Below are positions 8,154-17,900 of a DNA stretch of 64,000 nucleotides, piece by piece. The stretch's first letter is position 1, and every line of letters begins with the position of its first letter. A program made the position numbers and the translations under genes. This stretch comes from Planctomycetota bacterium (GTDB taxonomy: Bacteria; Planctomycetota; UBA8742; UBA2392), in NCBI GenBank assembly GCA_020425605.1, contig JAGQRH010000023.1, positions 1-64,000 of the forward strand, in the 5' to 3' direction. The notes beneath the pieces were generated by a model that had not been told where the DNA came from, did no database searches, and worked only from the letters and a program-made list of their open reading frames with translations.

Positions 8154-9281
8154 CTACTCTTCGGGCTTGGGGCGGTTGCGGATGAAGCGGGTGAACTCGC
8201 CGGGCTCCGGTTGCTGCTCGTCGTTCCGCTCTTCGTCGTCGTCCACCGGCTCGAACTTGGCGTGCCCGACCAGCTTCTCCACCGTCGCCTTCAGCTCACG
8301 GAACTCGGCCATCATCTCGGGCAGCTTGCGCACAGCCGCTTCGCGCTTCATGAACGCGCGGCCTTCGTCTGCGGGCAGGCCGGCCATCTTCATGCCGGGG
8401 TCGACGCTCTGCATCACGCCGGTCATTGCCGCAATGCGCGCGCCCATACCGATCGTCAGGTGGTCGGCAATGCCCGAGCCGCCGCCGAGCTGGACGTAAT
8501 CTTTCAGCACGGCGCTGCCGCCGACGGCCGCACTGGCCGCGATCACGCAGTGCTGGCCGACCTCGACGTTGTGGCCGATCTGGACCAGGTTATCGAGCTT
8601 GGTTCCGCGCTTGAGGCGGGTCACGTCAAAACGCGCGCGGTCAACGGTGCTGTTGGCGCCGACCTCGACGTCGTCCTCAAGCTCGACGGTGCCGCGTTGC
8701 GGCGCCTTTTCAAACTTGCCGGCGTTGAAGTGGAAGCCGAAGCCGTCCGCGCCGATCACTGCGCCAGAGTGAATGATGTTGCGATTGCCGAGCTTGCAAC
8801 GCTCCATGATCGTGACGCGCGGGTACAGGATCGTGTCGTCGCCGATCGTCACGCCGTCACCGATGTAGCAGTGCGGGTAGACAATCACGTTCTTGCCAAG
8901 CTTGACATCGCTGCCCAACACGCAGAACGGGCCGACGCTGGAGTTTTCGCCCATCTGGAAGTCGCCGCCGATCACTGTGTGGTCGGCAATACCCGGCAGC
9001 GGTCGGATCATCTCGCCGCGCAGGGCCGTGACGGCTTTGCTGAACGCCAGGTCGGCATCGGCCACGCGCAGCACGGGCGTGCCCTGCGGGATCGACATTC
9101 CGGCGCCGGCGATCACCGCGCCGGGCTTGGATTTCTCGAGCAACGGCAGGTACTTCTTGTGGGCAATGAAGCAGACCTGGTCCGGCTTGGCGGCATCGGG
9201 CTTGGCGACGTCGTTGATTTCACGCTCGCCGTCGCCCTCGAGTTTCGCACCGCACACCTGTGCCAGATCTTTGAGCTTCAT
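8154..9281 (-). CDS. lpxD: UDP-3-O-(3-hydroxyacyl)glucosamine N-acyltransferase LpxD
   Basis: A 375-residue enzyme of lipid A synthesis that adds the N-linked 3-hydroxyacyl chain. The N-terminal uridine-binding domain (1-100) is followed by a left-handed beta-helix of hexapeptide repeats (100-290). The catalytic His237 sits in NLVQIGHNVEVG; ADGFGF (178-183) is also diagnostic. The C-terminal helix is extended by about 35 acidic and Pro-rich residues not usual in the family. It follows skp by 18 bases on the same strand, the classical arrangement, so the two are probably cotranscribed. Confidence 0.96.
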   Translation of the reverse strand: MKLKDLAQVCGAKLEGDGEREINDVAKPDAAKPDQVCFIAHKKYLPLLEKSKPGAVIAGAGMSIPQGTPVLRVADADLAFSKAVTALRGEMIRPLPGIADHTVIGGDFQMGENSSVGPFCVLGSDVKLGKNVIVYPHCYIGDGVTIGDDTILYPRVTIMERCKLGNRNIIHSGAVIGADGFGFHFNAGKFEKAPQRGTVELEDDVEVGANSTVDRARFDVTRLKRGTKLDNLVQIGHNVEVGQHCVIAASAAVGGSAVLKDYVQLGGGSGIADHLTIGMGARIAAMTGVMQSVDPGMKMAGLPADEGRAFMKREAAVRKLPEMMAEFRELKATVEKLVGHAKFEPVDDDEERNDEQQPEPGEFTRFIRNRPKPEE

Positions 9282-9299
9282 CTACGCCCCCTCGCCGCC

Positions 9300-10397
9300 C
9301 TACGGTTTGCGATTGCCGTCCTTGTCGAGCAGACGGATCGTGACTTCCTCGCTGACGGTCGGGTCCACCGCGCTGCGAACGATCACCACGAAGGTATCGC
9401 CCGCGACGGGGAATTCAGTCGGCGCCTTGTAGCCGCCGCCCTCACCCAGTTCGCCCACGTTGATGCCGCGCTTGGTCCAGCGGACCTTTGCCTTGTCTCC
9501 GGCCGCGGGTTGCTCTTTCTCAAGCACCTGCGCCCCGAAGGTGCCTTCCTGGCCGAGGCGGATTTCGATCTCGCCATCCGCGTTGCGCTTGAGGGCGTCC
9601 TTCGCGTCCTTCAGGATGAAAGCCACGCCTCCCGTGCCCGCCTTGTCGTCGAACGGGATGATGCTGATGTTGCTGCCCCACAGCTTGTCGGCCTCTGCCT
9701 GTACCTTGGCGGAGATGTCGTGCTCGGCCTCGAAGTACAGCACCGGGCTGATCAGCAGCTGCTGCTGCAGCGCCTGGAAGCTGTCTTCCTGGGTGGTGAC
9801 GTCCTCGATGTCGTGAACGATGTTGAGCACCTCGTTGTAGCCGTCCTTCTTGGCGGTGTCGGCCGCGAGGTTTTTCAGCGCACGGAAGCGCTCGATGCCG
9901 TACTCGCGCAATTCGGACTTGGCCAGCTGCTCGTACTGCAGTTTCTCTTCGTACATGTTGCGCGCAGCGTCGAGCTGTTTCTGCATGGCCTGGCGGTATT
10001 CGTGCGTGTTGGGCTTGTGCAGGTCACGTTCGCGCTGCTGGGCCTTGATCTCGTCGCCCCAGCGCTTCTCGATGTCGGCCATGGTCGTGTCCATGGCTTC
10101 GGCGATTTCCTGCTGCTTGATGGCCAGCGGCTTGTCGCTCTTGAGAAGGGTAAGGAAGTCGACATAGGCCGTGCGGCGCGGCTCGGGCTTGCCGGCTTCG
10201 GCCTGCGCGAGCGCCTTTGCAACGGCGGCGTCAATCGCGCGCTGGGTCGCGTCGTCAAGCGGCTTGGGGTTGTCTACGGTTTCCGTGCCGTCCTGTGCGC
10301 CAACGAAGGCTCCGCCAACGGTAACGCCGGCCAACAGCACGATCGCAACTGCTGCCATGGAAAGTCGTGTCCACACTCGAGTTTTCGAGTCATTCAT
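9300..10397 (-). CDS. skp: OmpH/Skp-family periplasmic chaperone with an extra C-terminal domain
   Basis: A 365-residue exported protein. Signal peptide or anchor at 11-35 (MAAVAIVLLAGVTVGGAFVGA), then a Skp core at about 75-240: YVDFLTLL strand, two long charged helices forming the tentacles, and the closing VLYFEAEHDISAKV segment. Skp binds unfolded outer-membrane proteins. Usual Skp proteins are 160-200 residues; this one continues for another 110 residues (about 255-365) rich in Gly, Val and Thr, predicted beta, of unknown role. lpxD follows directly, which supports the family call. The gene symbol follows the family core. Confidence 0.8.
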   Translation of the reverse strand: MNDSKTRVWTRLSMAAVAIVLLAGVTVGGAFVGAQDGTETVDNPKPLDDATQRAIDAAVAKALAQAEAGKPEPRRTAYVDFLTLLKSDKPLAIKQQEIAEAMDTTMADIEKRWGDEIKAQQRERDLHKPNTHEYRQAMQKQLDAARNMYEEKLQYEQLAKSELREYGIERFRALKNLAADTAKKDGYNEVLNIVHDIEDVTTQEDSFQALQQQLLISPVLYFEAEHDISAKVQAEADKLWGSNISIIPFDDKAGTGGVAFILKDAKDALKRNADGEIEIRLGQEGTFGAQVLEKEQPAAGDKAKVRWTKRGINVGELGEGGGYKAPTEFPVAGDTFVVIVRSAVDPTVSEEVTIRLLDKDGNRKP

Positions 10398-10554
10398 CTG
10401 AATCGCTCCTGGGCCCCGACGGGCGGAAACTTCCGCTCGTTCTGTAGTACGGGAATGCGCGGGATGTTGCCACCAGAAAGGGCGAGTGTCACGCGTGGAT
10501 TACGTTGTTTCCGGGGCTTGACGCTTAGTGCGCCCTAGCTAGTTTCTCGCCCGC

Positions 10555-10629
10555 TGGCCCATGGTGTAATTGGTAACACACCTGATTCTGGTTCAGGCAT
10601 TTGGGGTTCGAGTCCCTGTGGGCCAACCA
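10555..10629 (+). tRNA. tRNA-Gln (anticodon CUG)
   Basis: Cloverleaf of 72 bases plus encoded CCA. Acceptor stem TGGCCCA (10555-10561) pairs with TGGGCCA (10619-10625), discriminator A, CCA at 10627-10629. Anticodon stem CCTGA/TCAGG encloses TTCTGGT, giving anticodon CTG for CAG codons. The T-loop GGTTCGAGTCC is canonical. Confidence 0.97.
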
Positions 10630-10639
10630 AACTGCATCA

Positions 10640-10669
10640 CCGCCCGCGCTACCAGACGCGGGCGGTTTT
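10640..10669 (+). terminator. Terminator after tRNA-Gln
   Basis: CCGCCCGCG (10640-10648) pairs with CGCGGGCGG (10657-10665) around an 8-base loop, followed by TTTTCATTT. Eleven bases past the tRNA. Confidence 0.85.
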
Positions 10670-10713
10670 CATTTCCATATTTATCCCGCTGAATCCCTCG
10701 CTAAAACCGGGCC

Positions 10714-11268
10714 ATGACTGAACCTGCACGCATCGGCATTGTGACCGTCTCCGACCGCGCGGCGCGCGGCGACTACGAAGACAAGGGTGGCCCGGCCATC
10801 GTCGCCGAGCTGACCAAGATCCTGATCAGCCTCTGGGAGGCCGTCGAAGTCGTCATCCCCGATGAGTCCGACATTATCAAAGAGACCCTGATCGACCTGT
10901 GCGACGACGAAGGCTGCTGCCTCGTCGTTACCACCGGCGGCACCGGCCCGGCCGCTCGCGACGTCACGCCAGAAGCAACCGAGGCCGTCTGCGACAAGCT
11001 GATGCCCGGCTTCGGCGAGCTCATGCGCACCGAAAGCCTGAAAGTTGTGCCGACCGCGATCCTGTCGCGCCAGACGGCCGGCATCCGCGGCAAGTCGCTG
11101 CTGATCAACCTGCCCGGCAACCCGCCCGCGATTCATGACTGCCTGATGGCCGTCTTCCCGGCCATACCCTATTGCGTGGATTTGCTGGAAGGTCCGTTCC
11201 TCGAAACGGACGAGTCCTACTGCAAGGCCTTCCGGCCCAAGCACGCCAGGAAGCGCCCGGAGGCATAG
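10714..11268 (+). CDS. mogA: Molybdopterin adenylyltransferase MogA
   Basis: 184 residues. Adenylates molybdopterin before molybdenum insertion in molybdenum cofactor synthesis. The core motif TTGGTGPAARDVTPEAT, the INLPGNPPAI segment and the long VPTAILSRQ and PYCVDLLEGPFLET blocks match MogA closely, better than MoaB. It stands alone here, with the DivIC-like gene convergent 4 bases downstream. No other molybdenum cofactor gene is in the window. Confidence 0.9.
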   Translation: MTEPARIGIVTVSDRAARGDYEDKGGPAIVAELTKILISLWEAVEVVIPDESDIIKETLIDLCDDEGCCLVVTTGGTGPAARDVTPEATEAVCDKLMPGFGELMRTESLKVVPTAILSRQTAGIRGKSLLINLPGNPPAIHDCLMAVFPAIPYCVDLLEGPFLETDESYCKAFRPKHARKRPEA

Positions 11269-11271
11269 GGG

Positions 11272-11601
11272 CTACTTCGATTTCGGGGAAGCTTCGCCTT
11301 CAACGACGGCCGGCACGTCGCGGTAGCCGAGGTGCGTTCGCAGCCACTGGGCCATGTAGTACGGGTCGTCCAGCGCCTCGATTTCGTCCTCAAGTCGGGC
11401 GTTTTCGGCGCGGGCGTCACGCACCTGCTGCTCCAGCTCGGCTTTGCGGGCCTCGAGCGCGTGCTGTTCGTGGTAGTTCGGGATGACGCTGTTGCTCATG
11501 GCCAATCCGAAAATCGCAAACATGGCCGCCACCGCAATCAGCGAATAGTCACGCCCCTGCATGCGCAGGCTTTCACGAATGGATTCACGCACGGACGCCA
11601 T
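11272..11601 (-). CDS. Septum-formation initiator family protein (FtsB/DivIC-like)
   Basis: 109 residues with the family layout: short cytoplasmic tail, one transmembrane helix (about 20-38), a coiled coil (about 45-78) and the signature DPYYMAQWLRTHLGYRDV close to the C-terminus. These bitopic proteins bridge FtsL and FtsQ/DivIB in the divisome. The convergent mogA ends three bases away. The exact orthology, FtsB or DivIC, cannot be decided from sequence by eye. Confidence 0.85.
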   Translation of the reverse strand: MASVRESIRESLRMQGRDYSLIAVAAMFAIFGLAMSNSVIPNYHEQHALEARKAELEQQVRDARAENARLEDEIEALDDPYYMAQWLRTHLGYRDVPAVVEGEASPKSK

Positions 11602-11754
11602 CGGGTCTCCATCGTCAGTTTCGGCAGATTCGCGGTACTTACTTGAGCAAAGGCTGCGAACCGGTTGCGGCCGATAGTGCAGTTGCTAGTGTTTCGCGCC
11701 ACAGGCGCGTCGCTAGCTTCATCGAACGGCGCCTGCACACGAAGGATGAAATCC

Positions 11755-13080
11755 ATGTTGGTCATGAAGTTCGGCGGCAGCAGCGTCGCCGATGAAAACC
11801 AGATTCACAAGGTGCTCGAGATCGCCAAGGGCCGCGCCAAGCGTCGGCCTGTAATCGTCAGCTCCGCACACAAGGGCGTGACCGACGCCCTGTTGAATGC
11901 CGGCAAGGCCGCCGCCAAGGGCGAGCCCGACGCCGCGCCCGTCGTCGACAAGCAGCGCCGCGTGCTCAAGGGCTGCGGTTGCGACCACACGCTACTGGAC
12001 AGCTTCTTCCGCGAAATCGAAGACCTGCTGCGCGGCATCAGCCTCGTGCGCGAGGCCTCGCGCCGCAGCCTCGACTACCTCGCCAGCTTCGGCGAAAGAA
12101 TGTCCGTGCGCGTGATCGCCGACTACTTCACGCGCAACGGCGTCAAGGCCGAGGCCTTCGACGCCTGGGACCTCGGTTTCATCACGGATGAGAACTTCGG
12201 AAGCGCCCGCCCGCTGCACGGCTACGAGGCGCGCATGATCACCGAGTTCAAGCGCCGCGTCGGCAACGACGTGCTGCCGGTCATCACCGGCTTCGTCGGC
12301 AAGACCAGCGCCGGCGAAATCAGCACCGTCGGGCGCAACGGCAGCGACTTCACATCCACATGCTTCGCCGCGGGCCTCGACGCCGAGGAATGCGAGATCT
12401 GGACCGACACCGACGGCGTCATGACGGCCGACCCGAGCCTCGTGAAAACCGCCCACAGCATCGCCGCCATGAGCTTCGCCGAGGCCTCCGAACTTGCGTA
12501 CTACGGCGGCCGCGTGCTGCACCCGAGCACCCTGCTGCCGGCGATCAAGAAGAACATCCCGGTTCGCGTGCTGAACACCAACCGCCCGGAACACCCGGGC
12601 ACCGTCATCACCGAGGAAGGCGGCGACAACCCGAACATGGTCACCAGCATCGCCTACAAGGAAAACCAGGCGGTGATCACGATCGAGAGCACCCAGATGC
12701 TCGGCCAGCCGGGCTTTCTGGCCAAGGTGTTCGACGTGCTGGGGCGCGAGAAAGTCGACATCGACATGATCTCGACCAGCGAGATCAGCGTAAGCATGAC
12801 CTGCCCCGGCGCCAGCGACCTGAACGGCGCGGTCAAGGCCATGGAGCAGTTCGGTCGCGTGCACGTCGTGACGGACAAGTCGATCGTCTGCGTGGTCGGC
12901 AAGAACGTGAAGAAGCAGCGCGGGCTCGGCGCGAAGGTGTTCACGGCCCTGCGCGACGCGGACGTCAACGTCGAAATGATCAGCCAGGGCGCCAACAAGA
13001 TCAATCTCAGCTTCCTGATCGACGACAACGACGTCGAAAAGACCATCCCCGCCCTCCACGACGCCCTTTTCAAGGCCTGA
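11755..13080 (+). CDS. lysC: Aspartate kinase
   Basis: 441 residues. Phosphorylates L-aspartate, first step towards Lys, Thr and Met. Begins with [10 protein letters not shown] (nucleotide-binding), contains [10 protein letters not shown] and [11 protein letters not shown] of the catalytic domain, and ends with two ACT domains (about 310-441) that bind regulatory amino acids. I chose ATG 11755, which has GAAGGA upstream at 8 bases; a frame open further upstream and an ATG at 11746 lack such a site. It is monofunctional, with no homoserine dehydrogenase domain. No lysine riboswitch was recognised in the 150-base leader. Confidence 0.93.
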   Translation: MLVMKFGGSSVADENQIHKVLEIAKGRAKRRPVIVSSAHKGVTDALLNAGKAAAKGEPDAAPVVDKQRRVLKGCGCDHTLLDSFFREIEDLLRGISLVREASRRSLDYLASFGERMSVRVIADYFTRNGVKAEAFDAWDLGFITDENFGSARPLHGYEARMITEFKRRVGNDVLPVITGFVGKTSAGEISTVGRNGSDFTSTCFAAGLDAEECEIWTDTDGVMTADPSLVKTAHSIAAMSFAEASELAYYGGRVLHPSTLLPAIKKNIPVRVLNTNRPEHPGTVITEEGGDNPNMVTSIAYKENQAVITIESTQMLGQPGFLAKVFDVLGREKVDIDMISTSEISVSMTCPGASDLNGAVKAMEQFGRVHVVTDKSIVCVVGKNVKKQRGLGAKVFTALRDADVNVEMISQGANKINLSFLIDDNDVEKTIPALHDALFKA

Positions 13081-13086
13081 CGCCGG

Positions 13087-13416
13087 CTACTTTGGCGGCA
13101 GGGTTTTTGCGAAGTCGAGGGCGCGCTTTACCCAGGGCTTGACGGCCGCCGGGGTTTTGCAGGCCGCGGGCGTGACGTAGACCATGCTCTTCATGGGCTT
13201 GCCGGTGAATGTCATCGGCTCGACGTGCTTGAGCTTCAGGGCGGCGTCGTAGTTGTCCTTGCCGACTCGCAGCATCAGCTTGTCGTCCACGATGCCGCAC
13301 ACCATGTTGCCGTTCACGGTGAAGCAGAGCCCGCCGAACATTTTGATTTCGGCGAGCCCTTTCACGCCCTTCAATGCTGACCGCGTGCGGTCGGCAAGTT
13401 TCTCGTCGTATGCCAT
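13087..13416 (-). CDS. TfoX/Sxy N-terminal domain protein
   Basis: 109 residues matching the TfoX N-terminal domain: L-x-x-V-x-x-K-M-F-G-G-x-C-F-x-V-x-G-x-M (about 18-39) then a Lys-rich C-terminal half ending WVKRALDFAKTLPP. Single-domain members are widespread outside competence systems and their function is unknown. Last gene of a four-gene minus-strand set with ArsR, SRPBCC and DinB; its start directly abuts the DinB stop. Confidence 0.85.
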   Translation of the reverse strand: MAYDEKLADRTRSALKGVKGLAEIKMFGGLCFTVNGNMVCGIVDDKLMLRVGKDNYDAALKLKHVEPMTFTGKPMKSMVYVTPAACKTPAAVKPWVKRALDFAKTLPPK

Positions 13417-13923
13417 CTAGATTCCTGCCAGCGGGTTCTCGTCGGCGCTGCGCCCGTAGGTCGTCGGCACCGGCACGTCCAACAGGCGCAAGTATACGCT
13501 GAGCTGGCCCCGGTGATGGTAGATGTGGTTCAGCATGATCCCACGCACGACGGCAACGCGCGGCATGGCCATCACCGCCTGATCGCCCTTGAGCACCTTC
13601 CACTCCTGCATCAGCTTCTCGTCGCTCATGCCGCCGAGCAGCTCGTGCGCCTTGCCGAGACCGCTCTGCAGCGTGTCCAGTACTTCCTTGCGATTAGCCG
13701 GCTGCGGCGGGGGTGGGAAGTCGGGCACCGGCACGCCATCAAGCTGGAGCATCTCGGCGATGTTGCCCGGCATCTGCACGGTGTGCAGGGCGAGCTGGCC
13801 GAGCGTCCATGACTTCTCGTGCGGCTTCCAGCCCAACTTGTCTTCAGGCAAGACCTCGACGTGGCGTTTGAGCGTTTCGGCTTCCTGGTCGAGCTCAGCG
13901 AGCATCGGTTGAATGATCGACAT
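13417..13923 (-). CDS. DinB-family metal-dependent protein
   Basis: 168 residues of the four-helix DinB/YfiT fold. The three conserved His positions are visible: one in the second helix (LALHTVQM) and two in LNHIYHHRGQLSVYLRLL. It ends with the usual VPVPTTYGRSADENP segment. Such proteins bind a divalent metal; several are bacillithiol or mycothiol transferases, many are uncharacterised. The start at 13921-13923 has GAGGAAAAC upstream and replaces a longer open frame. It belongs to the ArsR operon. Confidence 0.88.
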   Translation of the reverse strand: MSIIQPMLAELDQEAETLKRHVEVLPEDKLGWKPHEKSWTLGQLALHTVQMPGNIAEMLQLDGVPVPDFPPPPQPANRKEVLDTLQSGLGKAHELLGGMSDEKLMQEWKVLKGDQAVMAMPRVAVVRGIMLNHIYHHRGQLSVYLRLLDVPVPTTYGRSADENPLAGI

Positions 13924-13954
13924 GCGGTTTTCCTCAATAAGTGGGTCGATGGTA

Positions 13955-13980
13955 CGGGGCCGGGTAAACACCCGGCCCCG
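13955..13980. other. Strong hairpin between the SRPBCC and DinB genes
   Basis: An 11-bp stem (13955-13965 with 13970-13980) with loop AAAC and no following T-run. It could act as a partial attenuator or mRNA-stability element within the operon. Confidence 0.5.
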
Positions 13981-13997
13981 CCGTTGTATTTCGTTGT

Positions 13998-14429
13998 TTA
14001 TGCAACTGCCCGCGACAGCCTGTCCAGCGTGCCGACCCAGCCCTGCTCGTGGTGGCCGCGCATCTCGGCATCTGGGAAGCCTTCATGCGTCAGCAGCAGG
14101 TGAGTGCCCGTGCCTTCGGGCTTGAGCTCGAACGCAACCAGCGAGTCGATCACCGGCTGGCCCTCCCACGTCCAGGTGAATGACAGGCGCGTGTCCGGCG
14201 TCACTTCGCGGAACTCGCCGACGACGATGTGCGTGACGCCCTCCGGCGTGTCGAACTGGACGCGATAGCGCCCTCTCGGCTTGCAGTCCCAGTCGTGGAC
14301 GGTCACTTTGTATTCGTCGCTCGGACCGAGCCACAGTGATACGGATTCGCGTTTGGTCAGTGTCGCGAACACGCGCGCGGGATTGGCCTTGAAATTGCGC
14401 TCCATGCGGATCGCGTTCGTCTCTTGCAT
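13998..14429 (-). CDS. SRPBCC/AHSA1-domain protein
   Basis: 143 residues of the Bet v1-like AHSA1 type: begins with R-x-F-x-A-N-P-A-R-V-F-A-T-L-T, has LWLGP, W-D-C-K-P-R-G-R-Y-R, F-R-E-V-T-P-D-T-R-L-S-F-T-W and the closing E-Q-G-W-V-G-T-L-D-R-L. The fold has a large hydrophobic cavity; ligands are mostly unknown. The ATG at 14429 is favoured over a GTG one codon upstream because GGAG sits 6 bases before it. The arsR stop lies just upstream, so expression is coupled. Confidence 0.88.
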   Translation of the reverse strand: MQETNAIRMERNFKANPARVFATLTKRESVSLWLGPSDEYKVTVHDWDCKPRGRYRVQFDTPEGVTHIVVGEFREVTPDTRLSFTWTWEGQPVIDSLVAFELKPEGTGTHLLLTHEGFPDAEMRGHHEQGWVGTLDRLSRAVA

Positions 14430-14432
14430 CAC

Positions 14433-14768
14433 TCACTCCGGTTCGGGTCCATCAAGCAGTCGGCCAAGCTTGTCCAGGCTCGCCTGCCAGAACTTGCGGT
14501 GTTTCTCGATCCAGTCTTCGGCCTGTTCCATTGGCTTCGGGTTCAGTTTGCATCGGTGGATACGCCCGTCTTTCCTGCGCGTGATCAGCCCGGCCTTCTC
14601 CAGCATCTTCACGTGCTTGGTAACCGCCGGCTTGCTGATAGCGAACGGGCGTCCGAGCTCGCCGATCGTGGCCGGGCCTTTGCTGAGTCGATCAATCATC
14701 CCACGCCGCGTCGAGTCGGCCAACGCCGTGAACACCGCATCCATCCGCCTTTCCATACTGTTAACCAT
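14433..14768 (-). CDS. ArsR-family transcriptional regulator
   Basis: 111 residues with a winged helix-turn-helix: DAVFTALADSTRRGMIDRL, then the recognition region FAISKPAVTKHVKMLEKAGL and a wing RRKDGRIHRCKL. No Cys metal site is visible, as expected for the ArsR subgroup paired with SRPBCC proteins. A perfect TGTTAAC-N6-GTTAACA palindrome (14759-14778) overlaps the start codon, so the gene is probably autoregulated along with the downstream SRPBCC, DinB and TfoX genes. The start may instead be one of two Met codons 4 or 8 residues inside; none has a strong ribosome binding site. Confidence 0.88.
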   Translation of the reverse strand: MVNSMERRMDAVFTALADSTRRGMIDRLSKGPATIGELGRPFAISKPAVTKHVKMLEKAGLITRRKDGRIHRCKLNPKPMEQAEDWIEKHRKFWQASLDKLGRLLDGPEPE

Positions 14769-14778
14769 ATCGTTAACA
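14759..14778. promoter_or_regulatory. Candidate ArsR operator
   Basis: Perfect 7-bp inverted repeat TGTTAAC / GTTAACA with a 6-base spacer, which spans the ATG at 14766-14768 of the arsR gene. The AT-rich block stands out in a GC-rich genome. Position and symmetry suit a dimeric winged-helix repressor. Confidence 0.55.
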
Positions 14779-14943
14779 ATAATGACAGCGCACGAGGATT
14801 GCTTCCTTCATTTCCAGAAAACTTCCTGTCAAGAAAAACGCGAAAGCCTGACGCGGATCCCACTGAGGCCTAACCGGGGCTTCACGCGCCATCGGTAGTT
14901 TCCCGACCGCACAACCGAAACGGCGCAATCTAAGGAGAACATA

Positions 14944-17900
14944 ATGAATCGCTGGATCTACCCGGCCGCGCTAGCGCTGCTGGTCCTGCTGCCATTGAGC
15001 GGCTGCAAGAAGAAGGATGACGACAAGGACGGCGGCGGCGGCAGTGCCCCGACCACCTACGTCACAAACGACACTGCCTATCTGACAAGCAATGAGCCGG
15101 GCGTCGTCATCACCCCGATCCTCACCGCCGGCGAAGAAGTGCCGCTCACGGGCAGCACGACCGGCGAGATCTACCGCATGGTCGGCATCCCGGACGGGCT
15201 GGGCGCCCGTGCCACCGGCGGCGGCTACCATGCGCTGTACATGAACCATGAGCTGGGCAACTCAGTCAGCGCCACCCCGTTGCCGGCCGGCAGCAACATC
15301 ACCGGAGCGTTCGTCAGCAGGTACACCATGTACGGCGCGGCGATCGTCAGCGGTGAACTGGCCTTCGACACGGTCTACCAGTGGAGTGGATCGGTCTTCG
15401 TCGACGACACCGCGAAATGGACCGGCGGCAACGGCTTCGGGCGTTTCTGCTCGGGTTTCCTGGCGGACTCGCGCGTCGGCTTCGACACCGAGGTCTACAT
15501 GACCGGCGAAGAAGCTGGCGGCAGCGGCAACTACGACGGCAACGGCGGCAGCGCGGTCGCGATCGCGGACGGCGCCTGCTACATCCTTCCATGGATGGGC
15601 CACGCGGCATGGGAAAACGTCGTGGTCGTGCCGGGCACCGGCAGCGCCACGGTCGTGTTCGGCATGGAAGACGCCGGCTCGCTGACCAGCCAGGTCTACA
15701 TGTACGTCGGCACCAAGAACGCCGCGGGCGCCAACGCCATCGAGCGCAACGGTCTGCAGGGCGGCAGCCTGTACGTGCTGAACGTAAGCACCGCAGGCCA
15801 GACCGGCGAGGACACCTACCATAAGGAAGACGGCACACTGACCGTCACCTGGTCGGCGGTCGACCCGATCACGAACAATACCGAAAGCACGCTCGAGACC
15901 GCCACGCAGACGGCCGGCAGCTTTGACTTCGTGCGCGTTGAAGACGGCGCGGCCCACCCGGGCTCGGCCGGCACCTTCTTCTTCACCACCACCGGCAACG
16001 GCGCGGGCGCGGGCAACACCATCAACCAACTCGGGCGCATGTACCGCCTGACCTTCAGCACCACCAACCCGGCCACGGGCGCGGCAACGCTGACCTGCCT
16101 GCTGGAAGGCGACCGAGGCGACCCAGTCGTCAACCCGGACAACATCGAATGCAACGCAGCCGGCCAAATCATGATGTGCGAAGACTGCAACGGGGAACAC
16201 CGAGACAACTTCCTCGCCGGCCGCGACGGCGGCGTCTGGCTGTACGACATCGCCACGAAAGACTGCACGCTGGTTGCCGAGTTGAACCAGCTCGCCGTTC
16301 CGGCCGGCATGCGGGGCACGGCCGGCACCTGGGAATCCAGCGGCATCATGGACGCGAGCAGCATGTTTGGCACGGGGCGCTGGCTGATCGACGTACAGGC
16401 CCACAGCGTGAGCAGCAGCGATGCGTCGACGCTGCAGGGCTCGGGTACGGACCTCAACGTCGCCGAGGGCGGTCAGCTTCTGCTGCTCAACCTCAGCGGC
16501 TGGGTTCCGCCGCGCAGCCGGCACATCTGGCTGGAGGCCGCGGGCGGCTTCACGCTCAACGGCACCGTGGCGGGCGACAAGGGCGAGATCTCGGGCTTTG
16601 ACCCGGGCACCGATCGCCTCTTCACGATTGATCCGGCCGGTCTCGCGGTCGAGGTGTGGGACATCAGCAACCCGGCCAGCCCCAACTTCATCCGCGCACT
16701 CGACGTTTCGCCGGGTACGCCGAACAGCATCGCAGTCTACAACGGGCTGGTCGCCGTCGCCGTGCAGGACGCGACCAAGACTAACAACGGCACCGTTCGC
16801 TTCTACGAGGCAACCAACAGCAATAACCTGATCGGCACACCGGTCACCGTCGGCGCGTTGCCCGACATGCTGACCTTCACGCCCAACGGCGCGAACCTGC
16901 TGGTCGCGAATGAAGGCGAGCCGAACGACGACTACACCACTGACCCCGAGGGCACCGTCAGCATCATCCCGATCACCAGCTGGGCGCCGGGCACCGGCAC
17001 TCTGACGCTGGGCAGCACGGTCAGCATCGACTTCCAGGCGTTCAACGTGGGCCAGTCGCGCGCCGCCGAGTTCCCGGCCGCGAGCACCGGCGCACGCATC
17101 TTCGGCCCGGGCGCCACCCGCGCCCAGGACGTTGAGCCCGAGTACATTGCCGTCAGCCCGGACAGCAGCACGGCTGTGGTCACGCTGCAAGAGAACAACT
17201 GCATCGCGATCATCAACATCAGCGCGGGCACGATCACCTCGATCAAGGGCCTCGGCTTTAAGGACCACAGCGTAACAGGCGACGAGCTCGACCCCAGCGA
17301 CCGCGACGGCAGCACCGGCCCGGCGCTGAACGCCACCATCAAGCTGCGCACCGCACCCGTCTTCGGCATGTACCAGCCGGACGCGATCGCCAGCTTCTCG
17401 ATCGGCGGCAACACCTATTACATCAGCGCCAACGAAGGCGACGCTCGCGACTACACCGGCACCCCGGGCTTCAGCGAAGAGGCCCGCGTCTCCAGCCTCA
17501 CGCTCGACACCACGGCCTTCCCGACTGCCGCCACCTTGCAGCAGAACGGCGAGCTTGGGCGCTACACGGTGACGACCACCCTGGGCGACATCGGCAGCGA
17601 CGGCGACTACGAGGAGCTGTACGGTTTCGGAGCGCGCAGCTTCAGCATCTGGGACAGCACCGGCACACAGGTGTACGACAGCGGCGACGACATCGAACGC
17701 CGCGTTGCGCAGAGGTCACCGGGGCTTCACAACAGCCAGGGCGACAACGGCAGCTATGACGGACGCAGCGACAACAAAGGCCCCGAGCCCGAAGGCGTAA
17801 CGACTGGCGTCATCGGCGGACGCACCTACGCGTTCATTACGCTAGAGCGCGTCAGCGGTGTGATCGTATATGACGTGACCGTCCCAACGGCGCCGACGTT

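Noticed and set aside
8211..10538. A 775-codon open frame antisense to lpxD and skp
   Set aside because: It mirrors two well-supported genes in the opposite frame; long antisense frames are common in GC-rich coding DNA and its product has no domain or signal.
11602..11754. Possible lysine riboswitch before the aspartate kinase gene
   Set aside because: No conserved L-box elements or terminator/antiterminator pair are recognisable in the leader.
15262..17268. A 668-codon antisense frame inside the large lipoprotein gene
   Set aside because: Shadow of a clear gene with signal peptide, lipobox and family motifs; the antisense product is Ala/Arg/Val-rich without motif.
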